DNA from: Methanobacteriota archaeon | GTDB taxonomy: Archaea; Thermoplasmatota; Thermoplasmata; JAUWGG01 | Assembly (NCBI GenBank): GCA_030606525.1 | Contig: JAUWGG010000025.1 | Coordinates: forward strand, 1-9,210 | Length of the DNA: 9,210 bases | Direction: 5' to 3' | In this document: in pieces, positions 1 through 6,155 of the stretch | How positions within the stretch are numbered: the first letter of the stretch is position 1 | How the letters are laid out: the number at the start of each line of letters is the position of its first letter | Position numbers and translations under genes: made by a program | The notes under the pieces: model-generated | What the model was told of the DNA's origin: nothing | Databases searched by the model: none | What the model saw: the letters and a program-made list of their open reading frames with translations, nothing else

Positions 1-91
1 ATGCACACGCTACCAAAACAAAACCTAAAACTATCAGAATTCCTCCGACCAATATTCGTTTTCTTTTATTTCCAATCAACTTTTCATCCAT
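1..91 (-). CDS. N-terminus of a membrane-anchored or lipoprotein gene (partial, runs off the window)
   Basis: An open frame on the minus strand starts with ATG at 91-89, is preceded at good spacing by a GAGGTGAG-type ribosome binding site, and stays open to the window edge (30 codons visible). The peptide has a short charged start (MDEKLIGNKRKR), then a hydrophobic stretch (residues 13-28, rich in I, L, V and G), then Leu-Val-Ala-Cys at 26-29. That matches a lipobox with Cys29 as the lipidation site, so export and lipid anchoring is the simplest reading; an uncleaved membrane anchor is the alternative. The start lies only 30 bp after the MFS transporter stop, so the two are probably one transcript. 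Nothing of the mature domain is visible, so no function can be given. Confidence 0.55.
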   Translation of the reverse strand, partial: MDEKLIGNKRKRILVGGILIVLGFVLVACA

Positions 92-121
92 TCCTACTCA
101 CCTCGCTACATGAAATTTTCA

Positions 122-1420
122 TTACCCAAATAACTTTCTAAAGGGTTTTATCTCAGCTTTACTAACGATCTTAGGTTCTTTAATGTATATCAATATCATG
201 GTGAGAGTGAAGAAACCGAGGACTGAGGAGAGGAAAAAAGGAAGCGCTTTCCCGGAGAAGGTGATGATCGACATGCTGAAGTCTACATCCTTGTAGGAAT
301 CGTAGAGAAATCCGCCGATCGGTGGACCAATGATCGCACCCACGTTGAACATCGTCTGCATGAAACCTATCAATTTACCGCGAATCTTTGCGGGAATCAA
401 ATCAGCCTGCAGAGCGCGCATCGTTGGCATCGCTGTTTGGAAAGCCAAGGATCGAAATACCATTAAGGTGCTTATTTGAAGTATGGTTGTTGTGAAGGGC
501 ATAAATAAAGTAGCTAATCTTGAAGTGTACCCGCCGAAAAGGATCAGCGGTTTTCTTCCTACCTTGTCGGAGTATCTACCAGCAGGGATGTTCACCATCA
601 TTCCCACACCTGCAGAGACGCCGAAGATAATTGAGATGATGGATGCATCCAGGTAGAACACATCCCCCATGTAAAGCACGAATATGACTGCGATAATGCC
701 CATTGCAAAACCATTTATCACAGCATTTAAGTAAAGAACATTCAACATGGTATGGTTTTCTTTTGACATCTTTATATGCTTCATTTCTTCCCTATTATTT
801 TTCCACGCCTCTTTTGACATGGGTTTAAAGATGTCCACCACCCATAAGACTACAAGGATCAGCGCAATGAACGACAGTATCGAAGTGAAATAGAAAGGGA
901 ATTTGTAACTGTTGAGCACGCTCATGAACAAGACCTTTTGTCCAAAAATGATGAGCCCACCCCCGATAAGCGGACCGACCACAAAACCTGCGTTCGATGC
1001 CATGATGTACGTACCTAATGCATGTCCTCTTTTTTCTTCTGTGACAGAATCGATAACGAGCGCTTCGCTAACTGGCCACACCATAGCCGATGCTACTCCT
1101 TGAAACGCTCTAACAAAGAGCAGTCCGGTCCAATCTGTTGGTACGGTGAAAAGAAATGCTAAGATGCCGTATAAGAATATGCCGATCACAATGATGTTCT
1201 TTCTACCTAATCTATCCGACAAATTTCCAAAAGGAGTTGCAAAGATCGCTCGGGTGAACATGAATGATGAAAATAAGATCCCCACTTCCAGGGCACCGCC
1301 GCCCAATAATATAACATATAGAGGGAATAGAGGGATGATAAGGCCAAAACCCATACTTATAATGAATCCTAACGAGGCGAGAAGGTACAGATTCCTATCA
1401 CCAATCTTTTTATCTAACAT
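122..1420 (-). CDS. Major facilitator superfamily transporter (DHA1-like drug/multidrug exporter)
   Basis: This 432-residue protein has a length and hydrophobicity pattern typical of a 12-helix MFS carrier. The signature loop between helices 2 and 3 is clear (GNLSDRLGRKN, residues 65-75) and is repeated after helix 8 in the second half (GRYSDKVGRKP, 281-291). This shows the two-fold six-helix repeat. GPLIGG (149-154) and GPPIGG (365-370) resemble the glycine/proline motif of helix 5 in proton-coupled exporters and its counterpart in helix 11. A charged cytoplasmic loop rich in K and E (about 197-223) separates the halves. Families of this type export drugs or small metabolites by proton antiport; the substrate cannot be read from the sequence. 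It has its own upstream TATA-like box and is followed after 30 bp by a membrane or lipoprotein gene. Confidence 0.9.
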   Translation of the reverse strand: MLDKKIGDRNLYLLASLGFIISMGFGLIIPLFPLYVILLGGGALEVGILFSSFMFTRAIFATPFGNLSDRLGRKNIIVIGIFLYGILAFLFTVPTDWTGLLFVRAFQGVASAMVWPVSEALVIDSVTEEKRGHALGTYIMASNAGFVVGPLIGGGLIIFGQKVLFMSVLNSYKFPFYFTSILSFIALILVVLWVVDIFKPMSKEAWKNNREEMKHIKMSKENHTMLNVLYLNAVINGFAMGIIAVIFVLYMGDVFYLDASIISIIFGVSAGVGMMVNIPAGRYSDKVGRKPLILFGGYTSRLATLFMPFTTTILQISTLMVFRSLAFQTAMPTMRALQADLIPAKIRGKLIGFMQTMFNVGAIIGPPIGGFLYDSYKDVDFSMSIITFSGKALPFFLSSVLGFFTLTMILIYIKEPKIVSKAEIKPFRKLFG

Positions 1421-1472
1421 AAATCAACACTCACTTACTTTATAGACATATACAAGGGGTATGGAAAGTAGG

Positions 1473-1481
1473 ATATATAAT
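1473..1481 (-). promoter_or_regulatory. TATA-like box for the MFS gene
   Basis: Reading the minus strand, an ATTATATAT element lies about 53 nt before the MFS start codon, in the 84-bp gap after yjbQ. A start site about 25 nt downstream would give a leader near 30 nt. A second, weaker box (CTATAAAG, 1438-1445) lies closer to the ATG. This is positional evidence only. Confidence 0.35.
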
Positions 1482-1504
1482 TCCTGTATCAGCAGAATGC
1501 AGAG

Positions 1505-1924
1505 CTATTCTCCAATGATTTGAGCGATTATCTTCCTATGCCTTGGTCTTATATCAAGCTCGATGAACACTATCTGCTGCCATGTGCCAAGCGTCAATCT
1601 ACCATCGCTGAAAGGAACTGTCAAACTAGGTCCGATGAAAGCGGCGCGAACATGCGAATGTCCATTGCCATCACGCCACCGCAAGTGATGCTCGTATTCT
1701 ATATTCTTTGAAAACAAGCGCTCAAGAGCCCTCGGAAGATCTGTGAGCAGCCCAGGCTCATACTCGATGGTTGTCACGGCACCTGTGGAGCCAGAGACGA
1801 ATACACATGCTATTCCATCTCTTAACTTTGAATTCTTGACCGCATGTGCGACTTCCCCTGTAATGTCCACTATGTCCTCTTCACCCTTCGTCTTTATAGG
1901 TATTTCTTCTTTAAACACCACCAT
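1505..1924 (-). CDS. yjbQ: YjbQ/UPF0047 family protein (secondary thiamine-phosphate synthase type)
   Basis: About 139 residues, full length for the UPF0047/YjbQ family (COG0432), a compact trimeric cytosolic beta-sandwich. Recognisable family blocks in order are CVFVSGSTGAVTTIEYEPG near the N-terminus, a YEHH pair, DGNGHSH, GPSLTVPFSDGRLTLGTWQ and a closing IVFIELD before an R-rich segment. The conserved histidines and the Glu after LGTWQ form the putative active site. Family members can complement thiamine-phosphate synthase, but their natural role is poorly defined. I chose ATG at 1924 because AGGTGA ends 5 nt before it; a GTG at 1933 would add three residues. The gene starts immediately beyond the subtilisin stop (TGA 1928-1926), so translation is probably coupled to that gene. 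Confidence 0.9.
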   Translation of the reverse strand: MVVFKEEIPIKTKGEEDIVDITGEVAHAVKNSKLRDGIACVFVSGSTGAVTTIEYEPGLLTDLPRALERLFSKNIEYEHHLRWRDGNGHSHVRAAFIGPSLTVPFSDGRLTLGTWQQIVFIELDIRPRHRKIIAQIIGE

Positions 1925-1925
1925 A

Positions 1926-3017
1926 TCAATCACCTTCCATGGCTAGGAATGCATCATAGCTTTGGATCAATCCATAGCCGTAGTATCTATCATGAGGTTC
2001 TTCCTGTCCCTCTAGTTTCTCTGCTGTATTCATTAACACCATTTTTAGGTGCTCAACAGCCATTGCATCTTTATGCTTGAACTGAGGATGACCTTCCAAA
2101 AGCAGTGCAATGATACCAGTAACAAAGGGAACAGCGATAGATGTACCACTCAAATTTGCATAGAACCCATCCTTGTAAGTTGAGATTATACCAACACCAG
2201 GTGCAACAACCTCTGGTTTTTTGCTTGGATCATACCTATCATCGAATGATACGAACGGCAGTCCATCATTATCGCCGCGAGAGCTCCATTCAGCAATATT
2301 CTTACTGCGATCGATTGCACCTACAGCGATCGTTAAGGAAACGGTAGCAGGAGGTGAGACATCACTATTGTAGGGACCGTTGTTCCCTGCTGAAACCACG
2401 ACCACAATTCCCATTTCAATGGCAGCTTGACATGCTTTATTTGAAGCATCGCCCATGAAATCACCAACGATTGGCCAATCGAATCCTCCGACTGAAAGGG
2501 AGATTATATCTGCACCATCGCTTATATTGCCATCTTGATCAGGATCCATACAGAAATATATGGCCTTAGCAATTGTTTTATCACTTCCCATTCCATCCTC
2601 ATCCAGAGCTTTGACCACGATGAGGTCCGCTTCAGGAGCTGTCCCATTTAACTCTCCTCTAGCGGATATGATACCTGCGATATGAGTACCATGACCATTG
2701 TCATCATAAGGTATGCTCTTATTATTTACGTAATCCTTCCACACAACGTTCAAATGCTGAAGCGCTGAGTGATTCACATCAATGCCAGTATCTACAATCC
2801 CTATCGTTACATTGGAACCGTAAAAACCCAGATCATTCAATTCATTGATCTGAGTAACGACAAAAGCCCATTCTGTGCGCGATGCATGCTCTAAATAAAC
2901 AACATCTGGAGAATGGACGATGCAGCCGCTAAATGAGAGAGCTATCATAATGATTGAAACTATTGAGAAAAGCGTTTTTCCCTTGCAGTTCATAATGTTG
3001 CAATGCCCAGGTTGCAT
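1926..3017 (-). CDS. Subtilisin-like serine protease (peptidase S8), exported, probable lipoprotein
   Basis: This 363-residue subtilase has an intact catalytic triad: Asp76 in IVDTGID, His109 in NGHGTHIAG and Ser293 in LSGTSIAVP. The oxyanion Asn212 sits in SAGNNGP. The N-terminus has basic residues, a hydrophobic segment (about 15-30) and Ser-Gly-Cys at 30-32, resembling a lipobox. The enzyme is therefore probably secreted and anchored to the outer face of the membrane. Only about 40 residues lie between Cys32 and the catalytic core, so there is no classical long I9 propeptide; maturation may use this short segment. DPDQDGNISDGAD (158-170) is acidic and could bind calcium, as in many subtilases. 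The start at 3017 could instead be the internal ATG at 2993, which keeps the same signal segment. The gene is followed by yjbQ with almost no gap. Confidence 0.92.
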   Translation of the reverse strand: MQPGHCNIMNCKGKTLFSIVSIIMIALSFSGCIVHSPDVVYLEHASRTEWAFVVTQINELNDLGFYGSNVTIGIVDTGIDVNHSALQHLNVVWKDYVNNKSIPYDDNGHGTHIAGIISARGELNGTAPEADLIVVKALDEDGMGSDKTIAKAIYFCMDPDQDGNISDGADIISLSVGGFDWPIVGDFMGDASNKACQAAIEMGIVVVVSAGNNGPYNSDVSPPATVSLTIAVGAIDRSKNIAEWSSRGDNDGLPFVSFDDRYDPSKKPEVVAPGVGIISTYKDGFYANLSGTSIAVPFVTGIIALLLEGHPQFKHKDAMAVEHLKMVLMNTAEKLEGQEEPHDRYYGYGLIQSYDAFLAMEGD

Positions 3018-3059
3018 TTAAAATTTTCTAAGATTAGAGATAGGAAACTTTCGTGTTGG

Positions 3060-3067
3060 TATATAAA
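3060..3067 (-). promoter_or_regulatory. TATA box for the subtilisin-yjbQ unit
   Basis: On the minus strand TTTATATA lies in the 53-bp gap just after the FtsZ-like stop codon. A start about 25 nt downstream falls near 3037, leaving a leader of about 20 nt before ATG 3017. The sequence matches the archaeal TATA consensus, but no transcript data are available. Confidence 0.45.
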
Positions 3068-3070
3068 AAA

Positions 3071-3874
3071 TTAAAAATTTTGAAAGTTGTTAACTTCAAA
3101 GCGTTCATACTCATTGTTCACATCATTTGCTTCTATGGGGTTTGGGATATTGGTCAAGCGTTCGTTCTGAGGAATCGTTTCGACGGACATCGCTTTTTCG
3201 ATCTCATAGGTAATGCTTGGTATATCAGCTGTTAGAGTAGATAAGAATGACATCGAAATCTGATCCGCCATATTTTTAACGATCTTCGCCACCATTTTAT
3301 CTATGATCGAGAAGCTCTCGTTCACGGTTAAGGTCGATGAGAACTGCAGTAATCTGTTATTATCGAGAACTATTGTGCTGTCCGCATTCATCTCCAACAT
3401 TTCAATTCCTTCTTGAGCTGTTTCACCCCTGCACTCAACGTCAAAAGGTGCTATTGCGATCCCAATGGTCACAGCTCCCTGCTCCCGAGCGATCTGGGCT
3501 ATTATAGGTGCTATTTCAGTTCCAGTCCTACCTCCCATGCCAGCAATGATGAAGATGATGTCGCCATCGATCATCTGAGTTAGATCATCTCGTGCGCGCT
3601 CAGCTGAGCATTCCCCAGTTCTTGAATCTTCATACCACCCATCATCAATTATCTCTTTGCTGATGTGAATCCTTTTATCTGTTTTTACTGAGTTCAATCT
3701 CTTGGAGTCGGTATTTACAGCAACCGTTTCTATCCCTTCAATATTTCTTTCGTGAATGCTTTCCACAATATTGTTACCTGCTCCTCCACATCCAACAACA
3801 ACGATCTTCGGTTCCATTGCTCCCTGGTATAACAAACTAAATATTTCCTGTGTATCGTTCATGGTACTTGACAT
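3071..3874 (-). CDS. Short FtsZ-like tubulin-family GTPase (N-terminal domain only)
   Basis: This 267-residue protein has the FtsZ nucleotide-binding half: VVVGCGGAGNN (25-35), AVNTD (52-56), the glycine loop GMGGRTGTEIAP (112-123), the PFDVECRG segment (143-150) and DNNRLLQ (171-177). Normal FtsZ is about 350-400 residues. Here the homology fades after residue about 208 and the rest is a short acidic, Asn-rich tail. No NxDxxD synergy (T7) loop or C-terminal domain is visible, so it should not stimulate GTP hydrolysis in a neighbouring subunit the normal way. The glycine loop also departs from GGGTGTG, with Arg116 and Glu120. A strong Shine-Dalgarno (GGAGGT at 3881-3886) and a TATA box show an expressed gene rather than a decaying fragment. 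It may bind FtsZ or GTP as a regulator, or form its own structure; the role is inferred. Confidence 0.8.
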   Translation of the reverse strand: MSSTMNDTQEIFSLLYQGAMEPKIVVVGCGGAGNNIVESIHERNIEGIETVAVNTDSKRLNSVKTDKRIHISKEIIDDGWYEDSRTGECSAERARDDLTQMIDGDIIFIIAGMGGRTGTEIAPIIAQIAREQGAVTIGIAIAPFDVECRGETAQEGIEMLEMNADSTIVLDNNRLLQFSSTLTVNESFSIIDKMVAKIVKNMADQISMSFLSTLTADIPSITYEIEKAMSVETIPQNERLTNIPNPIEANDVNNEYERFEVNNFQNF

Positions 3875-3880
3875 CTTATT

Positions 3881-3886
3881 ACCTCC
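3881..3886 (-). promoter_or_regulatory. Strong ribosome binding site of the FtsZ-like gene
   Basis: GGAGGT on the minus strand lies six nt before ATG 3874-3872. It is one of the clearest Shine-Dalgarno sequences in the window and fixes this start over the downstream in-frame ATG (Met5). Confidence 0.75.
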
Positions 3887-3914
3887 ATTTACCTAAGCCA
3901 TTTTCTCGAGAGGG

Positions 3915-3946
3915 GGTCGTATCAGTGATATGAAGTTATAACGACC
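3915..3946 (-). promoter_or_regulatory. Promoter and possible operator of the FtsZ-like gene
   Basis: A TTATAA element at 3936-3941 would place the start of transcription near 3912, giving a leader of about 38 nt that contains the strong ribosome binding site. Six-base inverted arms GGTCGT (3915-3920) and ACGACC (3941-3946) bracket the stretch from the TATA box to just upstream of the start. This layout suits repression by a dimeric regulator such as the RHH protein encoded directly upstream. The arms are short, so chance cannot be excluded. Confidence 0.4.
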
Positions 3947-4044
3947 AATCCCTTGGTATTCAACCAGAAAGTTCGGTGGGGGAGTTGATTTTAATTTTGT
4001 TTTCCAAATGCTGTAGAGTGCATCCCATCCCTTTCAACAGCGAT

Positions 4045-4067
4045 TTTGTAGGGGGGGTACCTACAAA
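4045..4067. repeat. Perfect 8-bp hairpin with a G-run loop
   Basis: TTTGTAGG (4045-4052) and CCTACAAA (4060-4067) form a perfect stem around a 7-nt loop that begins inside a run of seven G. It lies in the 244-bp gap between the RHH gene and the FtsZ-like gene. It could be part of a structured leader or of a small RNA; no U-tract follows it on either strand. Confidence 0.4.
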
Positions 4068-4085
4068 CTTTAATGCGAATTCCTT

Positions 4086-4109
4086 GACCAAACTTCCTGG
4101 TCTTTTTTT
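4086..4109 (+). terminator. Possible plus-strand terminator (hairpin plus seven T)
   Basis: GACCA (4086-4090) and TGGTC (4098-4102) pair around a 7-nt loop and are followed at once by TTTTTTT (4103-4109) on the plus strand. Archaeal termination relies mainly on such T-runs. No plus-strand protein gene precedes it, so it is meaningful only if a small RNA is transcribed across this gap. Confidence 0.3.
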
Positions 4110-4118
4110 ACGTCTTAA

Positions 4119-4502
4119 TCACTTGGAAACGACTAATTCTCTTTTCTCATCGGCAATATCTACTTGAATGCGCTCACCTGTCATTCTGCCAATAGCCTTC
4201 TTATATTCCACTAATTCTTTCATTCCTTCAGGTGAAAAATATTTTTCAACACATCTGTTTATGGCATGTTGGCGCGATAGTGCATATTCCTCTTTTACTT
4301 CCTTATCGATGAGGGCTAAGAATTTTGACGGTATCGTAACTTTGCACTCGTTCTTCTCTCCTTTCCCGATAAATGACTGCATTGCCACTCTGCACAACTG
4401 TGATCTGCTGGAGAACTCTCTGTTATTTTTTATGAATGCATCTATCTCCTTGAGGTCTTTTTTCCCCAGTCTCAATGTCACGCGTTCATTTTTTGATTTC
4501 AT
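4119..4502 (-). CDS. Tandem ribbon-helix-helix DNA-binding regulator (CdrS/CopG-like)
   Basis: This 127-residue protein is made of two apparent RHH units. The first (about 6-46) has a beta strand ERVTLRL, a helix KKDLKEIDAFIKNN and a second helix SRSQLCRVAMQSFI. The second (about 53-89) repeats the plan with CKVTIPSKFLALIDKEV and SRQHAINRCVEKYF. A charged tail follows. RHH proteins are dimeric transcription factors whose strands read inverted repeats. Its position directly upstream of an FtsZ-like gene recalls the haloarchaeal CdrS/CdrL regulators, which are encoded with ftsZ2 and control cell-division genes. Regulation of the downstream gene, and of its own promoter through the inverted repeat 20 bp before its ATG, is the natural inference. 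Antitoxin-type RHH is an alternative, but no toxin gene is adjacent. Confidence 0.75.
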   Translation of the reverse strand: MKSKNERVTLRLGKKDLKEIDAFIKNNREFSSRSQLCRVAMQSFIGKGEKNECKVTIPSKFLALIDKEVKEEYALSRQHAINRCVEKYFSPEGMKELVEYKKAIGRMTGERIQVDIADEKRELVVSK

Positions 4503-4521
4503 AGCTCCACTGTTCCCATTT

Positions 4522-4559
4522 TTTTAGAGAAGTATGACATTGTCACAGCCTCTCTAAAA
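4522..4559. promoter_or_regulatory. Nested inverted repeat before the RHH gene (candidate operator)
   Basis: TTTTAGAGA (4522-4530) and TCTCTAAAA (4551-4559) are perfect 9-bp inverted arms. Nearly concentric inside them is the odd palindrome TGACATTGTCA (4535-4545). A TTATAC element (4574-4579, minus strand) would place the start of RHH transcription near 4550, inside the repeat. This is a classic place for autorepression. A plus-strand terminator is a weaker reading, as CTTTTTT follows the right arm. Confidence 0.5.
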
Positions 4560-4658
4560 GCTTTTTTGACGCTGTATAAGGGGTAATGTTTCCGTGGTAT
4601 TTAATGGTTGTGCTCTCGTTATTTTTTTTCAAAAATGTCTCATTATGTCCTAATATAA

Positions 4659-5153
4659 TTATTGCTCTGGCTCATTCTTTTTCAATCTAACGCCCTTCTG
4701 TTTTTGATAACTGCCTGAACGCTGTTCATATAAAAATTCTGGAGCAGAATGCAATCGCTCTAACACCATCTGTGCAAAACTGTTCCCAATAGTTATCTCT
4801 ACATCTTTATTAGAGGAATTGAAGGCACACAGGGTCAAAGAACCTTCGAAACCGGCATCTATCTTTCCAAATGATGATAGAATACCTTTTCTCGCCCACG
4901 TCGTCCTGATCCATAATTGAGCTGTTATCTTCCCGCTGAACTTAACATACTCTTTTGTAGATACAGCGAACCACATCATTGGAGGGATCGAAATGACACC
5001 TTCAGTAATTCTTTTATTTAACGAGGGAATTACAACCTCATCGATCGTTAGATCATAACCATTCGGCGTTAGATTTTCTGAATTGAAATTATCGATTAAC
5101 AATTCTTTTTTTTCCATCAACTCAATTATATCTTTGTCTGATAGTACGGACAT
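4659..5153 (-). CDS. dut: Dcd/dUTPase-family protein, probable archaeal deoxyuridine triphosphatase
   Basis: This 164-residue protein belongs to the trimeric dCTP deaminase/dUTPase superfamily. Family blocks are ENLTPNGYDLTID (26-38), the phosphate-binding IRTTWARKGI (82-91), KIDAGFEGSLTL (97-108), a GNSFAQMVLERL strand (123-134) and a C-terminal Y-x-x-x-R-S-G-S-Y segment. In dCTP deaminases and bifunctional Dcd-DUT enzymes a catalytic Glu follows the TL of this block (TLE); here the residue is Cys109 (TLCAFNSSN). That matches the archaeal branch annotated as monofunctional dUTPase, where the Glu is also replaced. The likely reaction is dUTP to dUMP plus pyrophosphate, which keeps uracil out of DNA and supplies dTMP synthesis. 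The gene lies 23 bp after hypB on the same strand and is probably cotranscribed with it. A purine-rich GGAAGGG precedes the ATG. Confidence 0.85.
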   Translation of the reverse strand: MSVLSDKDIIELMEKKELLIDNFNSENLTPNGYDLTIDEVVIPSLNKRITEGVISIPPMMWFAVSTKEYVKFSGKITAQLWIRTTWARKGILSSFGKIDAGFEGSLTLCAFNSSNKDVEITIGNSFAQMVLERLHSAPEFLYEQRSGSYQKQKGVRLKKNEPEQ

Positions 5154-5176
5154 TACCCTTCCCCCGAGAGTTTAAA

Positions 5177-5827
5177 TTATAGATTTAGAACTCTCATCAG
5201 TTCATCTATACCTTTTTTATGTTTTACATCTGTCAGTATGATGGCTGCATTTGGATTCACCCTGGAAAAATCGGATACGATTATATTTGGATCGACATCA
5301 ACATACTCTGCCAGATCGGTTTTATTGAGTACAACTATATCTGCCTGAGCAAATATTATGGGATGTTTCCTGACCATATCATCTCCCTCAGTAACAGATA
5401 TGACGATCACACGTTTTTCTGTTCCCAATGGAAAATCTGCCGGACATACCAGATTCCCTATGTTCTCGATAAACAAAACATCCATCTGATCTAGGTTTAA
5501 TTTCTCAAGCGCATGCTCTATATAATGGGCATCTAAATGACATTCTTTACCGGTGTTCACATTGACTGCCTGGATACCACATTTTAAAAACCGCTTATAA
5601 TCATCATCACCAGCAACATCTCCTGCAATTGCTCCTACATTGACCCCTTTTTTCTTGAGTTCTTCTGCGATGCATTCGATGAGAGCTGTTTTTCCAGAAC
5701 CGATAGAACCAAGGACATCAAAAGCTCTGATACCGTATTTTTTTAATTTTTTCTCATTATCTTCAGCTATGCGCAGGTTCGCTTCAAGGATATTTTTTTC
5801 CATCGAGATATCAAAGATTTCATGCAT
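5177..5827 (-). CDS. hypB: HypB, GTPase nickel-insertion protein for [NiFe] hydrogenase maturation
   Basis: This 216-residue G3E GTPase has all HypB landmarks: P-loop GSIGSGKT (40-47), the GDVAGDDD switch region (69-76), NTGKECHLDAH (91-101) with the metal ligands Cys96 and His97, ENIGNLVCPADF (121-132) with the third ligand Cys128, SVTEGDD (144-150) and the guanine-specificity motif NKTD (168-171). It works in the cytosol with HypA, coupling GTP hydrolysis to nickel delivery into the hydrogenase large subunit. It lacks the N-terminal His-rich and CxxCGC extensions of many bacterial HypB proteins, which is usual for archaea. Neither hypA nor a hydrogenase gene is visible here, so partners must be elsewhere. 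The ATG at 5827 lies about 28 nt from a TATA-like element, suggesting a leaderless or nearly leaderless mRNA. Confidence 0.96.
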   Translation of the reverse strand: MHEIFDISMEKNILEANLRIAEDNEKKLKKYGIRAFDVLGSIGSGKTALIECIAEELKKKGVNVGAIAGDVAGDDDYKRFLKCGIQAVNVNTGKECHLDAHYIEHALEKLNLDQMDVLFIENIGNLVCPADFPLGTEKRVIVISVTEGDDMVRKHPIIFAQADIVVLNKTDLAEYVDVDPNIIVSDFSRVNPNAAIILTDVKHKKGIDELMRVLNL

Positions 5828-5850
5828 GTCATATGCAATAGCACTTTCAG

Positions 5851-5860
5851 TATAATATTT
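5851..5860 (-). promoter_or_regulatory. TATA-like box for hypB-dut
   Basis: On the minus strand AAATATTATA sits 24-33 nt before the hypB ATG, so transcription would begin at or beside the start codon. A second candidate, TTTATAAT at 5890-5897, lies further upstream and overlaps one arm of an 11-bp inverted repeat. Confidence 0.4.
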
Positions 5861-5881
5861 TTACTCTGCATGAAATCAGGA

Positions 5882-5965
5882 ATCAGTTCATTATAAACCA
5901 CCCAAAACCTATTTATTCAATTAGATTATTTATGGCTAAAACGATTGAACAGAAAATGAACTGAT
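5882..5965. repeat. 11-bp perfect inverted repeat across the hypB/tRNA-Ala divergent region
   Basis: ATCAGTTCATT (5882-5892) and AATGAACTGAT (5955-5965) are exact inverted copies separated by 62 nt. The right arm ends at the base just before the mature tRNA and the left arm touches a possible hypB TATA box. TATA-like elements for the tRNA (around 5908-5917 or 5924-5934) lie between the arms. It may be a shared control site; the function is unknown. Confidence 0.5.
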
Positions 5966-6039
5966 GGGCCCATAGATCAGCCTGGAAGATCGCATGCTTT
6001 GCAAGCATGAGGCCACGGGTTCAAATCCCGTTGGGTCCA
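5966..6039 (+). tRNA. tRNA-Ala (anticodon UGC)
   Basis: A complete cloverleaf can be folded by eye. The acceptor stem pairs GGGCCCA (5966-5972) with TGGGTCC (6032-6038), with discriminator A at 6039. The D stem is GATC/GATC, the anticodon stem CATGC/GCATG carries loop TTTGCAA, and the T stem ACGGG/CCCGT carries loop TTCAAAT. The anticodon TGC is at 6000-6002. Position 3:70 is a G-U wobble, the main alanyl-tRNA synthetase identity element. No intron is seen and CCA is not encoded. The last 20 nt are the start of the 136-bp direct repeat. The tRNA itself is intact at this copy; the copy at 8534 retains only those 20 nt. Confidence 0.97.
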
Positions 6040-6155
6040 CTTTATTGATTCGCTGAGTAGGATGAACATGTTTCTCATTTCAACTTCGAGAAAGGATATT
6101 GCAAGCATGAATATCCTGCATCATCTGTTAAAATTGAGAAGATGGAAGGAGATTG
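6020..6155 (+). repeat. Left copy of the 136-bp direct repeat (tRNA-Ala 3' end plus dtdA 5' end)
   Basis: This segment matches 8534-8669 at 133 of 136 positions without a gap (offset 2514). It starts in the T loop of tRNA-Ala and ends in dtdA codon 30. The differences are at 6046, 6128 and 6133. It marks the left boundary of the inserted or duplicated DNA. Confidence 0.95.

Noticed and set aside
912..1445. Plus-strand open frames opposite the MFS gene
   Set aside because: They lie antisense to a clear MFS transporter, have biased shadow-like composition and no ribosome binding sites or motifs.
3976..4167. A 63-residue plus-strand frame in the RHH/FtsZ-like gap
   Set aside because: It runs through a hairpin plus T7 and into the 3' end of the RHH gene and has no recognisable motif; the RNA reading is more plausible.
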